Shown: piece by piece, positions 51,060 to 61,252 of the stretch
Layout: each line of letters starts with the position of its first letter
Position numbering within the stretch: position 1 is the stretch's first letter
Assembly: GCA_020161775.1 (NCBI GenBank)
Contig: JAIUOW010000002.1
Span: 124,001 to 188,000 of the forward strand
DNA: 64,000 nt
Reading direction: 5' to 3'
DNA from: Pseudomonadota bacterium
GTDB taxonomy: Bacteria; Pseudomonadota; Gammaproteobacteria; Burkholderiales; Burkholderiaceae_C
Program-made: the position numbers and the translations under genes
Notes under the pieces: model-generated
Databases searched by the model: none
What the model saw: only the letters and a program-made list of their open reading frames with translations
Told to the model about the DNA's origin: nothing

Positions 51060-52019
51060 GTGCGAGTGATTTTTGCGGGCACGCCCGAATTTGCCTGTGT
51101 GGCATTGCAGCACCTGCATGCCGCCGGCTTCACCATTCCCCTGGTGTTGACGCAGCCGGACCGGCCCGCCGGGCGCGGCATGAAGCTGCAGGCGTCACCC
51201 GTCAAGCAGTTCGCGCTGGAACACCACATTTCCGTGGTCCAGCCGCGCAGCCTGCGGCTGGACGGCAAGTACCCCGATGACGCAGCCAGTGCACGCGCCG
51301 CCATCGAGGCAGCGCAGGCCGATGTCATGGTGGTGGCGGCCTATGGGCTGATCCTTCCACAGTGGGTGCTGGACGCGCCCCGGTCAGGGTGCATGAATAT
51401 CCACGCATCGTTGCTGCCGCGCTGGCGCGGGGCCGCGCCCATCCATCGCGCCATCGAGGCGGGCGACGCTGAAACCGGCGTGACCATCATGCAGATGGAC
51501 GCTGGCCTGGACACCGGCGACATGCTGCTCGTGGAAAAGCTGCCCATCGGGCCGCAGGACACCACGGGCACCCTGCACGACCGGCTGGCGGTGCTGGGCG
51601 GGCGGTTGATGGTGCAGGCGCTGGAGCTGGCGGCCTGCGGTGGCATGCCAGCGGTCAAGCAGCCCGCCGAGGGCGTGACCTATGCCCACAAGATTGAAAA
51701 GGGCGAGGCGCGCGTGGACTGGTCCCAGCCGGCCGCTGTGATCAGCCGCCGCATCCGCGCGTTCGACCCGTTCCCGGGCGCCTTCACCGAGCTGGATAGC
51801 GAAACCTTCAAGCTGTGGCGCCATGAAGTGCTGGCCGCGCCTGAGGCGCAGGCTGCGGCTGCGGGCACCGTGCTGTCAGCCGACGGTGGCGGCATCGCGG
51901 TGGCGTGCGGCGACGGCGTGCTGAAGCTGACCGAGCTGCAGCGCGCGGGCGGCAAGCGGCTGGCCGTGGCTGATTTCCTGCGCGGCTTTGATATCAAGCC
52001 GGGCATGGTCTTTCACTGA
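51060..52019 (+). CDS. fmt: methionyl-tRNA formyltransferase
   Basis: The protein has 319 residues from the GTG at 51060. It begins [11 protein letters not shown] and has the formyltransferase signature [21 protein letters not shown] (catalytic N and H, then SLLPRWRG). The C-terminal domain ([22 protein letters not shown]) binds the tRNA. It formylates Met-tRNA-fMet for initiation, using 10-formyltetrahydrofolate; peptide deformylase, which reverses the modification on protein, is encoded two genes upstream. Length and order are normal. Confidence 0.97.
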   Translation: MRVIFAGTPEFACVALQHLHAAGFTIPLVLTQPDRPAGRGMKLQASPVKQFALEHHISVVQPRSLRLDGKYPDDAASARAAIEAAQADVMVVAAYGLILPQWVLDAPRSGCMNIHASLLPRWRGAAPIHRAIEAGDAETGVTIMQMDAGLDTGDMLLVEKLPIGPQDTTGTLHDRLAVLGGRLMVQALELAACGGMPAVKQPAEGVTYAHKIEKGEARVDWSQPAAVISRRIRAFDPFPGAFTELDSETFKLWRHEVLAAPEAQAAAAGTVLSADGGGIAVACGDGVLKLTELQRAGGKRLAVADFLRGFDIKPGMVFH

Positions 52020-52026
52020 GCGGCCC

Positions 52027-52767
52027 ATGTTCTTCCTGCGGTCCCACTACACCCACCCTGAGTTTCGCGCCGGCGCACGCGACATGTGGCCGCAGGCGCC
52101 CGGCATCGCGGCTTGGGGGCTGATGACAGGCGTGGCCATGGTCAAGTCCGGCATGAGCGTGCTGGAGTCGTTGGCGATGGCGCTGTTCGTGTTCGCCGGC
52201 AGTTCGCAGCTGGCGTCCATTCCGCTGATCGTGGCCGGCGCGCCGGTCTGGGTGATTCTGGCCACCGGCTTTTGTGTGAACCTGCGCTTTGTGGTGTTCA
52301 GCCTGCACCTGCGGCCTTACCTCATGCATCTGCCGCTGTGGCAGCGCCTGACGCATGGCTACCTGACGGCGGACCTGAGCTATGTGCTGTTTACCCGGCG
52401 CTTTCCCAGGCCCGCGCAGGAGCCCGCGCTGCGTCACGCGCAGGAGGCCTACCTCGCCGGCAACTGCTGCGTGAACTGGTGCAGCTGGGTCGGCGCCAGC
52501 GTGGTGGGCGTGGCGCTGGCCAATTTCATCCCCACGAGCTGGGGGCTGGGTTTTGCCGGCATCCTGTGCCTGGTGGGCATCCTGTGCTCGCTGGCCAGCA
52601 CGCGCATGCGCGTTGTGTCCGCAGCGGTGGCAGGCGCGGCTGCCGTGGTGGCGTACGCACTGCCTCTCAAGCTCAACATCGTGGTGGCCATTGCAGTAGC
52701 CGTGATCTTGTGCCTCACGCTTGAAAAGCCGCAGCCACCTGCGTCCGTACCGGGGGCAACAGCATGA
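52027..52767 (+). CDS. azlC: AzlC family branched-chain amino acid exporter subunit
   Basis: The protein has 246 residues from the ATG at 52027, 7 bases after fmt. It has 6-7 hydrophobic helices and the AzlC hallmarks AGSSQLASI, LRFVVFSLHLRPYL and WCSWVGASVVG. With the small AzlD partner, encoded next with a 4-base overlap, it exports branched-chain amino acids or analogues. Position behind fmt is not a known functional link. Confidence 0.9.
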   Translation: MFFLRSHYTHPEFRAGARDMWPQAPGIAAWGLMTGVAMVKSGMSVLESLAMALFVFAGSSQLASIPLIVAGAPVWVILATGFCVNLRFVVFSLHLRPYLMHLPLWQRLTHGYLTADLSYVLFTRRFPRPAQEPALRHAQEAYLAGNCCVNWCSWVGASVVGVALANFIPTSWGLGFAGILCLVGILCSLASTRMRVVSAAVAGAAAVVAYALPLKLNIVVAIAVAVILCLTLEKPQPPASVPGATA

Positions 52768-53093
52768 CCGACTGGTGGACCATGGGGGTCATCGCGGGCC
52801 TGAGCTGCGTGACCGTCGTCGCGCGCAGCTTTTTCTTCATTTCCAGCAAGCCCTGGAGCCTGCCGCACTGGGCCCAGCGCGGCCTGCAGTACGCGCCGAT
52901 CGCGGCGCTGTCAGCCGTGGTGGTGCCTGAAGTGGTCATGTCCCAAGGCCAGCTGGTGGCCACCTGGCAGGACGCGCGGCTGTTCGCCGCTGCGGCCGGC
53001 GCGGCCGCCTACTACTGGCGGCGCGACGTGCTGGTGACCATCGTGGCGGGCATGGCGGTTTACCTGCCGCTGCACATCGGCCTGGGCTGGTAA
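52764..53093 (+). CDS. azlD: AzlD domain-containing small membrane protein
   Basis: The protein has 109 residues with 3-4 helices and the AzlD features TVVARSFFFI, LQYAPIAALSAVVVPE and VTIVAGMAVYL. It is the small subunit of the AzlCD exporter. Its ATGA overlap with azlC suggests equal translation. The pgk promoter-like sequence begins right at its stop codon. Confidence 0.9.
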   Translation: MTDWWTMGVIAGLSCVTVVARSFFFISSKPWSLPHWAQRGLQYAPIAALSAVVVPEVVMSQGQLVATWQDARLFAAAAGAAAYYWRRDVLVTIVAGMAVYLPLHIGLGW

Positions 53094-53121
53094 TTGCGGC
53101 GAAGGTGGGGCCTTCTAAAAT
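53094..53121 (+). promoter_or_regulatory. candidate promoter for pgk
   Basis: TTGCGG (53094-53099) and TAAAAT (53116-53121) are 16 bases apart, directly after the azlD stop and about 30 bases before the pgk start codon. The -10 box is good (five of six), the -35 box weak. Confidence 0.4.
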
Positions 53122-53151
53122 GGCAGGCTTTGCCATCCGAAGACCCGCACC

Positions 53152-54345
53152 ATGAACGTCCTGCGCTTTTCCGATCTGTGTTCCCAGGGCAAGGCCCGGG
53201 GCCAACGCGTTTTCATCCGGGCTGACCTGAACGTGCCGCAGGACGACAGCGGCGCCATCACCGAAGACACCCGCATCCGGGCATCGGTGCCCTGCATCCA
53301 GATGGCGCTGGACGCCGGTGCGGCCGTGATGGTCACATCCCACCTGGGCCGCCCGACCGAGGGCGAGTTCAAGCCTGAGGATTCGCTGGCGCCAGTCGCC
53401 AGGCGCCTGGGCGAGCTGCTGGGCCGCGAGGTGCCGCTGGTGGCCAACTGGGTCGATGGCGTGACGGTGGCCCCCGGCCAGGTTGTGCTGCTGGAGAACT
53501 GCCGCGTCAACAAGGGCGAGAAAAAGAACAACCCGGAGCTGGCGCAGAAGCTGGCCGCGCTGTGCGACATCTTTGTGCACGACGCCTTTGGCACGGCCCA
53601 CCGCGCCGAGGGCACCACCTACGGCATCGCCCAGTACGCCAAGGTAGCCTGCGCCGGCCCGCTGCTGGCGGCCGAGATTGACGCCATCACCAAGGCGCTG
53701 GCCCAGCCCAAACGCCCGCTCGTGGCCATCGTGGCGGGCTCCAAGGTCAGCACCAAGCTGTCCATCCTGGAGGCGCTGGCCAAAAACGTGGATCAGCTCA
53801 TCGTGGGCGGCGGCATTGCCAACACCTTCATGCTGGCTGCGGGATTGAAGATCGGCAAGTCGCTCGCAGAGGCTGACCTGGTGGGCGAGGCGCGCAAGGT
53901 GATCGACGCCATGAAGGCGCGCGGCGCCGATGTGCCCATCCCCACCGATGTGGTCACGGCGAAGACCTTTGCCGCTGATGCACCGGCCACGGTCAAGGCC
54001 GCCACCGACGTGGACGACGACGACCTGATCCTGGACATTGGTCCGCAGACGGCCGCCAGGCTGGCAGCGCAGCTCAAGGCGGCCGGCACCATCGTGTGGA
54101 ACGGCCCGGTCGGTGTTTTCGAGTTCCCGGCGTTTGAAGGCGGCACCAGGGCCATTGCCCATGCCATCGCTGAATCCAGCGCGTTCAGCATCGCCGGCGG
54201 CGGCGACACACTGGCCGCCATTGCCAAGTACGGCATCGAAAAGGACGTGGGCTACATCTCCACCGGCGGCGGTGCCTTCCTGGAGGTGCTGGAAGGCAAG
54301 ACGCTGCCGGCGTTCGAAATCCTGCAAAAGCGCGCCGCGGGCTGA
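53152..54345 (+). CDS. pgk: phosphoglycerate kinase
   Basis: The protein has 397 residues. Family motifs are [13 protein letters not shown] (the PGK signature) near the start, [20 protein letters not shown] and the nucleotide-binding [13 protein letters not shown] near the end. It makes ATP from 1,3-bisphosphoglycerate in glycolysis. pyk and fba, two further glycolytic genes, follow after the desaturase gene. It converges with the desaturase gene with only 13 bases between. Confidence 0.97.
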   Translation: MNVLRFSDLCSQGKARGQRVFIRADLNVPQDDSGAITEDTRIRASVPCIQMALDAGAAVMVTSHLGRPTEGEFKPEDSLAPVARRLGELLGREVPLVANWVDGVTVAPGQVVLLENCRVNKGEKKNNPELAQKLAALCDIFVHDAFGTAHRAEGTTYGIAQYAKVACAGPLLAAEIDAITKALAQPKRPLVAIVAGSKVSTKLSILEALAKNVDQLIVGGGIANTFMLAAGLKIGKSLAEADLVGEARKVIDAMKARGADVPIPTDVVTAKTFAADAPATVKAATDVDDDDLILDIGPQTAARLAAQLKAAGTIVWNGPVGVFEFPAFEGGTRAIAHAIAESSAFSIAGGGDTLAAIAKYGIEKDVGYISTGGGAFLEVLEGKTLPAFEILQKRAAG

Positions 54346-54358
54346 ACGCGGCGGCGGC

Positions 54359-55444
54359 TCAGGCGGGCAGGGGCTGCGGCTCGCTGGTGGCCCGGCCTGT
54401 GTAGTCCGTCCAGCAGCGGCGCGAGAAGTCATACAGCTTGCAGCGGCGCGCTGTGTCGAAGTACCAGCGCCATGAGAACCGCTGGATGACGATGCGCCCG
54501 GGCAGCATGTCTTCCAGCAGCTTCTGGGCGTTTTTCAGTCGGTACAGCGGGATGCCCATGTCCACGTGGTGGGCGGTGTGCTCCATGATGTGGTGCACCA
54601 GCGCGCCAATGCGCAGCGGAAACGTCAGGTGCACGGTGGTGGACACAAACGGCTGGGCCTTGGCCCAGGCCGCCTTGTCGTCATGCCAGCCGACCTTCAC
54701 ATGGGTGTGGTGCACATACACCACGAAGCCGATCATGGCGCACCAGAACATGAAGGGCACGCCCATACCCATGGCCAGCAGCAGCACGGTGGATTGCCCG
54801 GTGGCTGCGGCCAATGCCGCCAGAGCCCCAGCCCACAGCAGTGCTAATGCCGTCACCAGCAAGCCGTCCAGCACAAACGCCTGGCGCCGCGCGCCCATGT
54901 AGGTACGGCTGGGGAAATACATGCGCCGCCACCAGATCTCCACCAGGTAGTACAAGCCCGGCGCCCAGCCGCTGCGGTAGATGCGCTGCATCAGGCGCTG
55001 GCGCGGCGTCAGCGCGGCGTATTCGGCCGCGGTCAGCGGCGCCCAGACGAAATCCGTGCCCTTGAGGTTGGTATAGCCGTGGTGCACCAGGTTGTGCCCG
55101 ATGTCCCACAGGCTGTAGGGCGTAAGCGACGGCAGGAACGCGATGCGGCCCAGCCAGCGGTTCAGCCCGCGATGGGGTGTCAGGCTCTGGTGGCACGCGT
55201 CGTGGCCGATGATGAACAGGCGGCCGGTCACGAAGCCGGCGGCCATCCCGCACAGCAGCTTGAGCCACCAGGCCGCGAAGACCACCGTGCCAGCCAGCGC
55301 GGTTGCCAGCAGCGCATAGTCAAGCACCAGCAGCGCCAGCGCGCGCGCGGTGGTGCGCCCCGACAGCGGCGCCAGCCAGTGGCGAAGGGTCTTGCGGTGC
55401 GGCAAAGGCTCGTGCGGCGGGATGGGGGAAAGCGGCAAGGACAT
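54359..55444 (-). CDS. membrane fatty acid desaturase
   Basis: The protein has 361 residues. The three histidine boxes of membrane-bound desaturases are HDACH (81-85), HNLVHH (117-122) and HTAHH (289-293), with hydrophobic helix pairs between. Eight His coordinate two irons at the active site. It introduces a double bond into acyl chains of membrane lipids using oxygen; position (delta-9 or delta-12) cannot be fixed from sequence, though the box spacing is closest to omega-6/delta-12 types. It sits between pgk and pyk, on the other strand from both, so it is a separate unit. Confidence 0.87.
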   Translation of the reverse strand: MSLPLSPIPPHEPLPHRKTLRHWLAPLSGRTTARALALLVLDYALLATALAGTVVFAAWWLKLLCGMAAGFVTGRLFIIGHDACHQSLTPHRGLNRWLGRIAFLPSLTPYSLWDIGHNLVHHGYTNLKGTDFVWAPLTAAEYAALTPRQRLMQRIYRSGWAPGLYYLVEIWWRRMYFPSRTYMGARRQAFVLDGLLVTALALLWAGALAALAAATGQSTVLLLAMGMGVPFMFWCAMIGFVVYVHHTHVKVGWHDDKAAWAKAQPFVSTTVHLTFPLRIGALVHHIMEHTAHHVDMGIPLYRLKNAQKLLEDMLPGRIVIQRFSWRWYFDTARRCKLYDFSRRCWTDYTGRATSEPQPLPA

Positions 55445-55604
55445 GGTGCAAGGCGCGGCAGCGCGGGAAAAAAAGATAACAGCGCATGCTAGGCTGGCCG
55501 CCGGTGCCGCGCCCTGATGCGCGTCAAACCAGGCGCATCTGGTAACCGTTATGTAACCTCATTCATGCCAAAATCGGAAACTTAGTTACAAACAGGAATC
55601 AAAC

Positions 55605-57056
55605 ATGCCCGGAGACAAGCTGCGGCCGCGCCGTGCCACCAAGATCGTTGCCACGCTGGGCCCCGCGTCCAGTGACCCTGCGCTGCTGGAGAAGATGATC
55701 AGCGCCGGCGTCAATGTGGTGCGGCTGAACTTCAGCCACGGCAAGGCGCAGGACCACATCGATCGCGCCACGCTGGTGCGTGCCGCGGCCCAGCGGGCCG
55801 GGCGCGAGGTGGCCATCATGGCCGACCTGCAGGGCCCCAAGATCCGCGTGGGCAAGTTCGCCGACGGCAAGGTCATGCTGGAGCCGGGCATGAAGTTCGT
55901 GCTGGACGCCTCGCGCGCCGAGCCGGGCGACATCAAGGGCGTGGGCCTGGATTACAAGGAACTGCCGCGCGACGTGAAGCCCGGCGACGTGCTGTTGCTC
56001 AACGACGGCCTGATCGTGCTGACCGTGGACGCCGTGAAGGGCGAGCAGGTCCGCACCACCGTCAAGCTGGGCGGCGAGCTGTCCAACAACAAGGGCATCA
56101 ACAAGCAGGGCGGTGGCCTGACGGCGCCGGCGCTCACGGCCAAGGACATGGAAGACATCCGCACCGCGATGAGCTTCCAGGCCGACTACGTGGCGGTGAG
56201 CTTTCCCAAGAATTCCACCGACATGGAAATGGCGCGCCAGCTGTGCAACGTGGCAGCCGCCGAATACCGCCACAAGCCGGGCCTGATCGCCAAGATCGAG
56301 CGGGCAGAAGCCATTCCCAACCTCGAATCCATCCTCAAGGCCAGCGACGGCATCATGGTGGCGCGTGGTGACCTGGCGGTGGAAGTGGGCAACGCCGCCG
56401 TGCCCGCGCTGCAAAAGCGCATGATCCGCATGGCCCGCGAGTTTGACAAGGTGGTGATCACCGCGACCCAGATGATGGAAAGCATGATCACCAACCCGGT
56501 GCCCACGCGCGCCGAGGTCAGCGACGTGGCCAATGCCGTGCTGGATGGCACCGATGCCGTCATGCTGTCGGCTGAAACGGCCGCGGGCAAATACCCGCTG
56601 GAGACCATCATCGAGATGGCCAACATCTGCTCGGAAGCCGAAAAGGCAGAGGATGTGAAGCTGGACGCCGACTTCACCGGCATGACCTTCAACCGCATCG
56701 ACCAGTCCATCGCCATGGGGGCGCTGTTCACCGCGCACCACCTGGGCTGCAAGGCTATCGTGGCGTTGACCGATTCGGGCTCGACCCCGCTTTGGATGAG
56801 CCGCCACCGCATCCACATCCCGATCTATGCGCTCACGCCCAAGCTGGCCACGCAGCGCAAGATGGCCCTGTTTCGCAACGTGCGCCCGCTGCTGATGGAC
56901 CAGAGCGCCGAGCGCGATACCGCGCTGGACCAGGCCGAAAGCCACCTCAAGAAGCGCGGCATTGTGTCCAGCGGCGACGTGTATGCCATCACCTGTGGCG
57001 AGCCCATGGGCGCGCCCGGCGGCACCAACATGCTGAAGATCTGCCGCGCTGGCTGA
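55605..57056 (+). CDS. pyk: pyruvate kinase
   Basis: The protein has 483 residues. It starts with RRATKIVATLGPASSD and shows the active-site signature IMVARGDLAVEVG (after FQADYVAVSFPKNSTD and AKIERAEAIPN), ending with a short C domain. It makes ATP and pyruvate from phosphoenolpyruvate. An AGGAATC ribosome site lies about 6 bases upstream. The 160-base gap to the divergent desaturase gene holds a locally AT-rich promoter region. fba follows 78 bases downstream. Confidence 0.97.
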   Translation: MPGDKLRPRRATKIVATLGPASSDPALLEKMISAGVNVVRLNFSHGKAQDHIDRATLVRAAAQRAGREVAIMADLQGPKIRVGKFADGKVMLEPGMKFVLDASRAEPGDIKGVGLDYKELPRDVKPGDVLLLNDGLIVLTVDAVKGEQVRTTVKLGGELSNNKGINKQGGGLTAPALTAKDMEDIRTAMSFQADYVAVSFPKNSTDMEMARQLCNVAAAEYRHKPGLIAKIERAEAIPNLESILKASDGIMVARGDLAVEVGNAAVPALQKRMIRMAREFDKVVITATQMMESMITNPVPTRAEVSDVANAVLDGTDAVMLSAETAAGKYPLETIIEMANICSEAEKAEDVKLDADFTGMTFNRIDQSIAMGALFTAHHLGCKAIVALTDSGSTPLWMSRHRIHIPIYALTPKLATQRKMALFRNVRPLLMDQSAERDTALDQAESHLKKRGIVSSGDVYAITCGEPMGAPGGTNMLKICRAG

Positions 57057-57134
57057 CAGGGCCTGCCCGGGCCCCAGGCGAAGTAAAATTCGGGCAGTTA
57101 CCAACCCGTTACCAACACTTCCCTGGGGATTTAC

Positions 57135-58199
57135 ATGGCACTCGTCTCGATGCGCGAGCTGCTGGACCACGCCGCCGAAAACGGCTATGGCATTCCGGCA
57201 TTCAACGTCAACAACCTGGAACAGGTCCAGGCCGTGATGGAAGCGGCCAAGGAAACGGGCGCACCCGTGATCCTGCAGGCCAGTGCCGGCGCGCGCAAAT
57301 ACGCAGGCGAGCCGTTCATCAAGCACCTGATCCTGGCCGCCGTCGAGGCCTATCCCGACATCCCGCTGGTCATGCACCAGGACCACGGCACCACGCCCCA
57401 GGTCTGCCAGGGCGCCATCAACCTGGGCTTTGGCTCGGTCATGATGGACGGCTCTCTGCGCGAGGACGGCAAGACCCCGGCCGATTTCACCTACAACGTG
57501 GAGGTGACGCGCCAGGTGGTGGACATGGCCCACAAGGTGGGCGTGACGGTGGAGGGCGAGCTCGGCTGCCTGGGCAACCTGGAAACCGGCGAAGCGGGTG
57601 AGGAAGACGGCATCGGCGCCGAAGGCAAGCTGGACCACAGCCAGATGCTGACCGACCCCGAGGAGGCCGCCCAGTTCGTCAAGGCCACGCAGCTGGACGC
57701 GCTGGCGATCGCCATCGGCACCAGCCACGGTGCCTACAAGTTCAGCCGCCCGCCCACGGGCGACATCCTGGCCATCAGCCGCGTCAAGGAAATCCACAAG
57801 CGCATTCCCAACACGCACCTGGTCATGCACGGCTCGTCGTCGGTGCCGCAGGAACTGCTGGCCATCATCAACCAGTACGGCGGCAAGATGAAGCAGACCT
57901 ACGGCGTGCCGGTGTCCGAGATCCAGGAAGCCATCAAGCACGGCGTGCGCAAGATCAACATCGACACCGACATCCGCCTGGCCATGACCGGCGCGGTGCG
58001 CAAGTTCCTGGCCGAAAACCCCGACAAGTTCGACGCGCGCGAATGGCTCAAGCCCGCCCGCGAAGCCGCCAAGCAGGTCTGCAAGGCCCGCTACCTGGAA
58101 TTCGGATGCGAAGGCCAGGGTGCGAAGGTGAAGGGTCACAGCCTGCAGGTCGTGGCTGCCAAGTATGCCCGCGGCGAGCTGGCCCAGGTGGTGAACTGA
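57135..58199 (+). CDS. fba: class II fructose-bisphosphate aldolase
   Basis: The protein has 354 residues with the class II motifs: zinc ligands in [10 protein letters not shown] and in the conserved HGSSSVP, and the catalytic and substrate-binding VEGELGCLG with a Asp-Glu-rich loop. The insert after residue 150 ([19 protein letters not shown]) marks the class IIB type common in betaproteobacteria. It splits fructose-1,6-bisphosphate to triose phosphates. A TAAAAT -10-like box lies at 57084-57089, and a very strong terminator follows the stop. Confidence 0.96.
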   Translation: MALVSMRELLDHAAENGYGIPAFNVNNLEQVQAVMEAAKETGAPVILQASAGARKYAGEPFIKHLILAAVEAYPDIPLVMHQDHGTTPQVCQGAINLGFGSVMMDGSLREDGKTPADFTYNVEVTRQVVDMAHKVGVTVEGELGCLGNLETGEAGEEDGIGAEGKLDHSQMLTDPEEAAQFVKATQLDALAIAIGTSHGAYKFSRPPTGDILAISRVKEIHKRIPNTHLVMHGSSSVPQELLAIINQYGGKMKQTYGVPVSEIQEAIKHGVRKINIDTDIRLAMTGAVRKFLAENPDKFDAREWLKPAREAAKQVCKARYLEFGCEGQGAKVKGHSLQVVAAKYARGELAQVVN

Positions 58200-58226
58200 G
58201 CCTGAGATAATCCTTGCGAATGGTTC

Positions 58227-58254
58227 ATGGCCCGTTGACTGTTCAACGGGCCAT
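58227..58254 (+). terminator. strong Rho-independent terminator between fba and purC
   Basis: ATGGCCCGTTGA and TCAACGGGCCAT form a perfect 12-bp stem with loop CTGT, followed by TTTTGCTTTT. It separates the glycolytic unit from purC, whose start codon is 18 bases further on. Confidence 0.95.
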
Positions 58255-58271
58255 TTTGCTTTTAAACCAAT

Positions 58272-59180
58272 ATGACCACCGCGCTGCACACCTCCGCCCT
58301 CACATCCCTGCCGCTGCTGGCGCGCGGCAAGGTCCGCGACAACTATGCCGTCGGCGACGACCGTATCCTCATGGTGGCCAGCGACCGCATCAGCGCGTTT
58401 GACGTGATCATGGGCGAACCCATCCCTGGCAAGGGCGAACTGCTCACGCAGATGGCGCTGTTCTGGTTTGCCCGCCTGGGGCACCTGTGCCCCAACCACC
58501 TGACCGGCGACGCGCCCGAAAGCGTGGTCACGCCGGCCGAGGCAGCGCAGATCAAGGGCCGCGCGATGCTGGTCAAGCGCCTCAAGCCCATTCCGGTGGA
58601 GGCCGTGGTGCGGGGCTACCTGGCCGGCAGCGGCTGGAAGGAGTACCAGGAGTCGCGTTCGGTCTGCGGCGTGCCGCTGCCCGAGGGCCTCAAGAATGCC
58701 AGCAAGCTGCCCGAGCCCATCTACACCCCGGCGGCCAAGGCCGAGATGGGCGAGCACGACGAAAACATCACCTTTGAAAAGACGGTGGAGATCGTCGGCC
58801 CGGAACTGGCCGCGCGCATCCGCGACATCAGCATCGCCATCTACAAGGCCGCCAGCGAATTCGCCGCCACCAAGGGCATCATCATTGCCGACACGAAATT
58901 CGAGTTCGGCCTGGACCGTGATGGCACCCTGGTGCTGATGGACGAGGTGCTCACGCCCGATTCGTCGCGTTACTGGCCCGCCGACACCTGGGCGCAGAGC
59001 CTGGCCGAGGGCCGCAACCCGCCCAGCTATGACAAGCAGTTCCTGCGCGACTGGCTGGACCAGGCCCAGGTCAACGGCAAGCCCTGGGGCAAGACGCCGC
59101 CCGCGCCGCGCCTGCCGCGCGAGGTGGTGGAGCAGACAGCAGCCAAGTACCGCGAGGCGATGGAGCGCCTGACGGCCTGA
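58272..59180 (+). CDS. purC: phosphoribosylaminoimidazole-succinocarboxamide synthase
   Basis: The protein has 302 residues, with the SAICAR synthetase motifs [31 protein letters not shown] and [27 protein letters not shown]. It makes SAICAR from CAIR and aspartate with ATP, step 8 of purine synthesis. purE and purK, which form CAIR, are encoded about 2 kb downstream. The start lies just after a strong terminator, so expression needs either read-through or a short promoter that I did not recognise. Confidence 0.97.
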   Translation: MTTALHTSALTSLPLLARGKVRDNYAVGDDRILMVASDRISAFDVIMGEPIPGKGELLTQMALFWFARLGHLCPNHLTGDAPESVVTPAEAAQIKGRAMLVKRLKPIPVEAVVRGYLAGSGWKEYQESRSVCGVPLPEGLKNASKLPEPIYTPAAKAEMGEHDENITFEKTVEIVGPELAARIRDISIAIYKAASEFAATKGIIIADTKFEFGLDRDGTLVLMDEVLTPDSSRYWPADTWAQSLAEGRNPPSYDKQFLRDWLDQAQVNGKPWGKTPPAPRLPREVVEQTAAKYREAMERLTA

Positions 59181-59287
59181 ACGCAGGCCCCACGCCTGCC
59201 ACGTCACATCCCCCGAACTGACGATGCGCGGCGGCGCCCGCTGCCGCTAGCATGGGGGCCTTGCCCAGCACCACCACAGGAGACCTC

Positions 59288-60283
59288 ATGCTGATCGGCC
59301 TGGCTTCCTGCATGCGCCTGTCGTCCTGCGAAATCCAGGACGGCAAGCGCATCCAGCCCGTGTGGGACACATTGCGATCGCGCGCGCCGCAGGGGCTGGA
59401 TGGCCTGCTGCTGGCGGGCGACCAGGTCTACAGTGGCTATGGGGTTTGGGACGCATGGCGCAAGCCCCAGCTCAAGATGTCCGCGCAGGACTTCCTGTCG
59501 CTCATGTACGGCCAGTACCTTGGCCAATACGAGGTGCCGCAGTTCCAGGCGCTGCTGGCCACGCTGCCCAGGGAAGGCGGCCAGCGCCGCGTGGGCATGG
59601 TCTGGGACGACCATGACTTTGGCTACAACAATTCATTCGGCACCGACCCGCGCTTTTCAGTGGAGAAGCGGCGCATCACGCGCTACCTGTTCGAGATGTT
59701 CCGCACCGCGCTGCGCGGCTTCGAGCCCGGTACGCCCTACCCCGGCGAGCCCACGCTGGCGCAGGCCACGGCCGACACCAGCGACCGTGGCGTGGACGAA
59801 GTGCTGTCGTGGCCGGGCGTGCAGGTCTTCCTGCCCGACCAGCGCATGCATGCCCACAGCTCAAAGGCAGATGCGCCCCGGTGGATGCAGCGCCCGGCAG
59901 ACTGGGCGCAGGTGGTGGCCGGGCTGCAGGCCCATACCGGCGGCTGGTCGGTGCTGGTCAGCGGACGGCCCTACAGCGTCAGGCAGAAGCTGCGCGAAGA
60001 CTACTGGCAGATGTATGAAGAGGCGGCTGAACTCAAGGCCGTGGCCGCGCAATTGGGCAACGTCATCATGGTCTGCGGTGACCTGCACCGCAATGTCGGT
60101 CCGATCCGGCACCCCGGCCTGTTGGAGGTCATCACCTCGGGGGCGGCGCAGGATGGTGACGAGAACTTCGGGCTGCTGGACCTTCAGGGGCCGCAGGCCA
60201 CCGTGCGCCTGTACGAAAAGGGCCGCACGGAGCCGCAATACCAGGTCAGCGTCATGCGCAGTGGCCTGACAGCGGGCGGCTGA
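59288..60283 (+). CDS. PhoD-like metallophosphatase family protein
   Basis: The protein has 331 residues from the ATG at 59288, which has an AGGAG ribosome site 6 bases upstream. No signal peptide is visible, so it appears cytoplasmic, unlike PhoD itself. Motifs of the PhoD-like fold are present: IGLASCMRL at the start, LLLAGDQVY (metal-binding Asp), VWDDHDFGYNNSFG, and near the end VMVCGDLHRN and VITSGAAQDG. It probably hydrolyses a phosphodiester or phosphomonoester with a two-metal site. Substrate unknown. The neighbours (purC, thioredoxin-like gene) give no hint. Confidence 0.82.
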   Translation: MLIGLASCMRLSSCEIQDGKRIQPVWDTLRSRAPQGLDGLLLAGDQVYSGYGVWDAWRKPQLKMSAQDFLSLMYGQYLGQYEVPQFQALLATLPREGGQRRVGMVWDDHDFGYNNSFGTDPRFSVEKRRITRYLFEMFRTALRGFEPGTPYPGEPTLAQATADTSDRGVDEVLSWPGVQVFLPDQRMHAHSSKADAPRWMQRPADWAQVVAGLQAHTGGWSVLVSGRPYSVRQKLREDYWQMYEEAAELKAVAAQLGNVIMVCGDLHRNVGPIRHPGLLEVITSGAAQDGDENFGLLDLQGPQATVRLYEKGRTEPQYQVSVMRSGLTAGG

Positions 60284-60301
60284 GCCCGCACGGCCCGCCG
60301 C

Positions 60302-61201
60302 TCAGCTCAGCACAACGCTGGACAGCCGGCGCCGGTAGGTGGCCACCACGGGATCGTCGGGCGGGATCTGGCCTTCGGCCACCTTGGGCTTGGGCGGCTC
60401 GATCACGTCCAGGATGGCAACGTAGGTCTTGCGGGCCAGCTCGTCGTTCCAGGCCTTGTCGCGCATCAGGATTTCCAGCAGCTCGTCCATGGCGGCGGTC
60501 CATTGCTGGGCCGCCATCAGGCACTGCGCCTTGCCGAAGCGGGCTTCAAAGTCGCGCTTGTTGGCGGCAATGCGTGCGTCCAACGCGGTGGCGCCATCGG
60601 GCTGCGCGTGCGCGAAATCGATGGCGTTTTGCCAGCGCATCAGCGAATCAAGGCGGCGCACGGTGCCGGTCTTGGCAATCACGGGTGCAAAGGCCACCTT
60701 GGCGTCGTCAATGCGGCCCAGCTGGAGCAGCAGCTTCACGTAGTCAAAGCGCGCATCGTCATTGGCCGGGTCGGTGGCCACGGCGTGCTGCAGCTTCTCC
60801 AGCGCGGCGTCGGTGTCGCCATCGGCCAGTGCGTCCAGCGCTTCTTCCTCGGCGGCCTCGGCCTCCAGTTCCTCGGCGGCGGGTACGTGCTTGTCCAGGA
60901 ATTCCTTGATCTTGCCCTCGGGCAGTGCGCCCATGAACCCGTCCACCGGCTGGCCGCCCTTGAGCAGGATGCAGGTGGGAATGCTGCGGATGCCGAATGC
61001 ACCGGCCAGCTGCTGCTCCTGGTCGGAGTCGATCTTCACCAGCTTGAAGCGGCCGGCGTAGTCGGTTTCCAGTTTTTCCAGCAGCGGACCGATGACCTTG
61101 CAGGGGCCGCACCAGGGCGCCCAGAAGTCCACCAGCACGGGGATTTCCATCGAGGCGGCAATGACCTCGGACTCGAAATTTTCAATGGTGACGTCGATCA
61201 T
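60302..61201 (-). CDS. YbbN/CnoX-type thioredoxin with TPR-like tail
   Basis: The protein has 299 residues. An N-terminal thioredoxin domain holds the WCGPC motif with C31 and C34. A short acidic linker (EELEAEAAEEEAL) leads to helical repeats resembling TPRs (about 125-285). E. coli YbbN/CnoX has the same layout but lacks one redox cysteine; here both are present, so disulfide activity is likely retained. It is a chaperone-redox link that protects proteins during oxidative stress, in contact with GroEL. The gene is divergent from purE with 51 bases between. Confidence 0.88.
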   Translation of the reverse strand: MIDVTIENFESEVIAASMEIPVLVDFWAPWCGPCKVIGPLLEKLETDYAGRFKLVKIDSDQEQQLAGAFGIRSIPTCILLKGGQPVDGFMGALPEGKIKEFLDKHVPAAEELEAEAAEEEALDALADGDTDAALEKLQHAVATDPANDDARFDYVKLLLQLGRIDDAKVAFAPVIAKTGTVRRLDSLMRWQNAIDFAHAQPDGATALDARIAANKRDFEARFGKAQCLMAAQQWTAAMDELLEILMRDKAWNDELARKTYVAILDVIEPPKPKVAEGQIPPDDPVVATYRRRLSSVVLS

Positions 61202-61252
61202 GGCGGGCAGTTCAGGTCCAAAACGTAAAATTCAATCTTTAGGAGCCAGCCA

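Noticed and set aside
55599-59207. Open frame of about 1200 codons on the minus strand across pyk, fba and purC
   Set aside because: It runs antisense through three housekeeping genes and a strong terminator; not a plausible protein.
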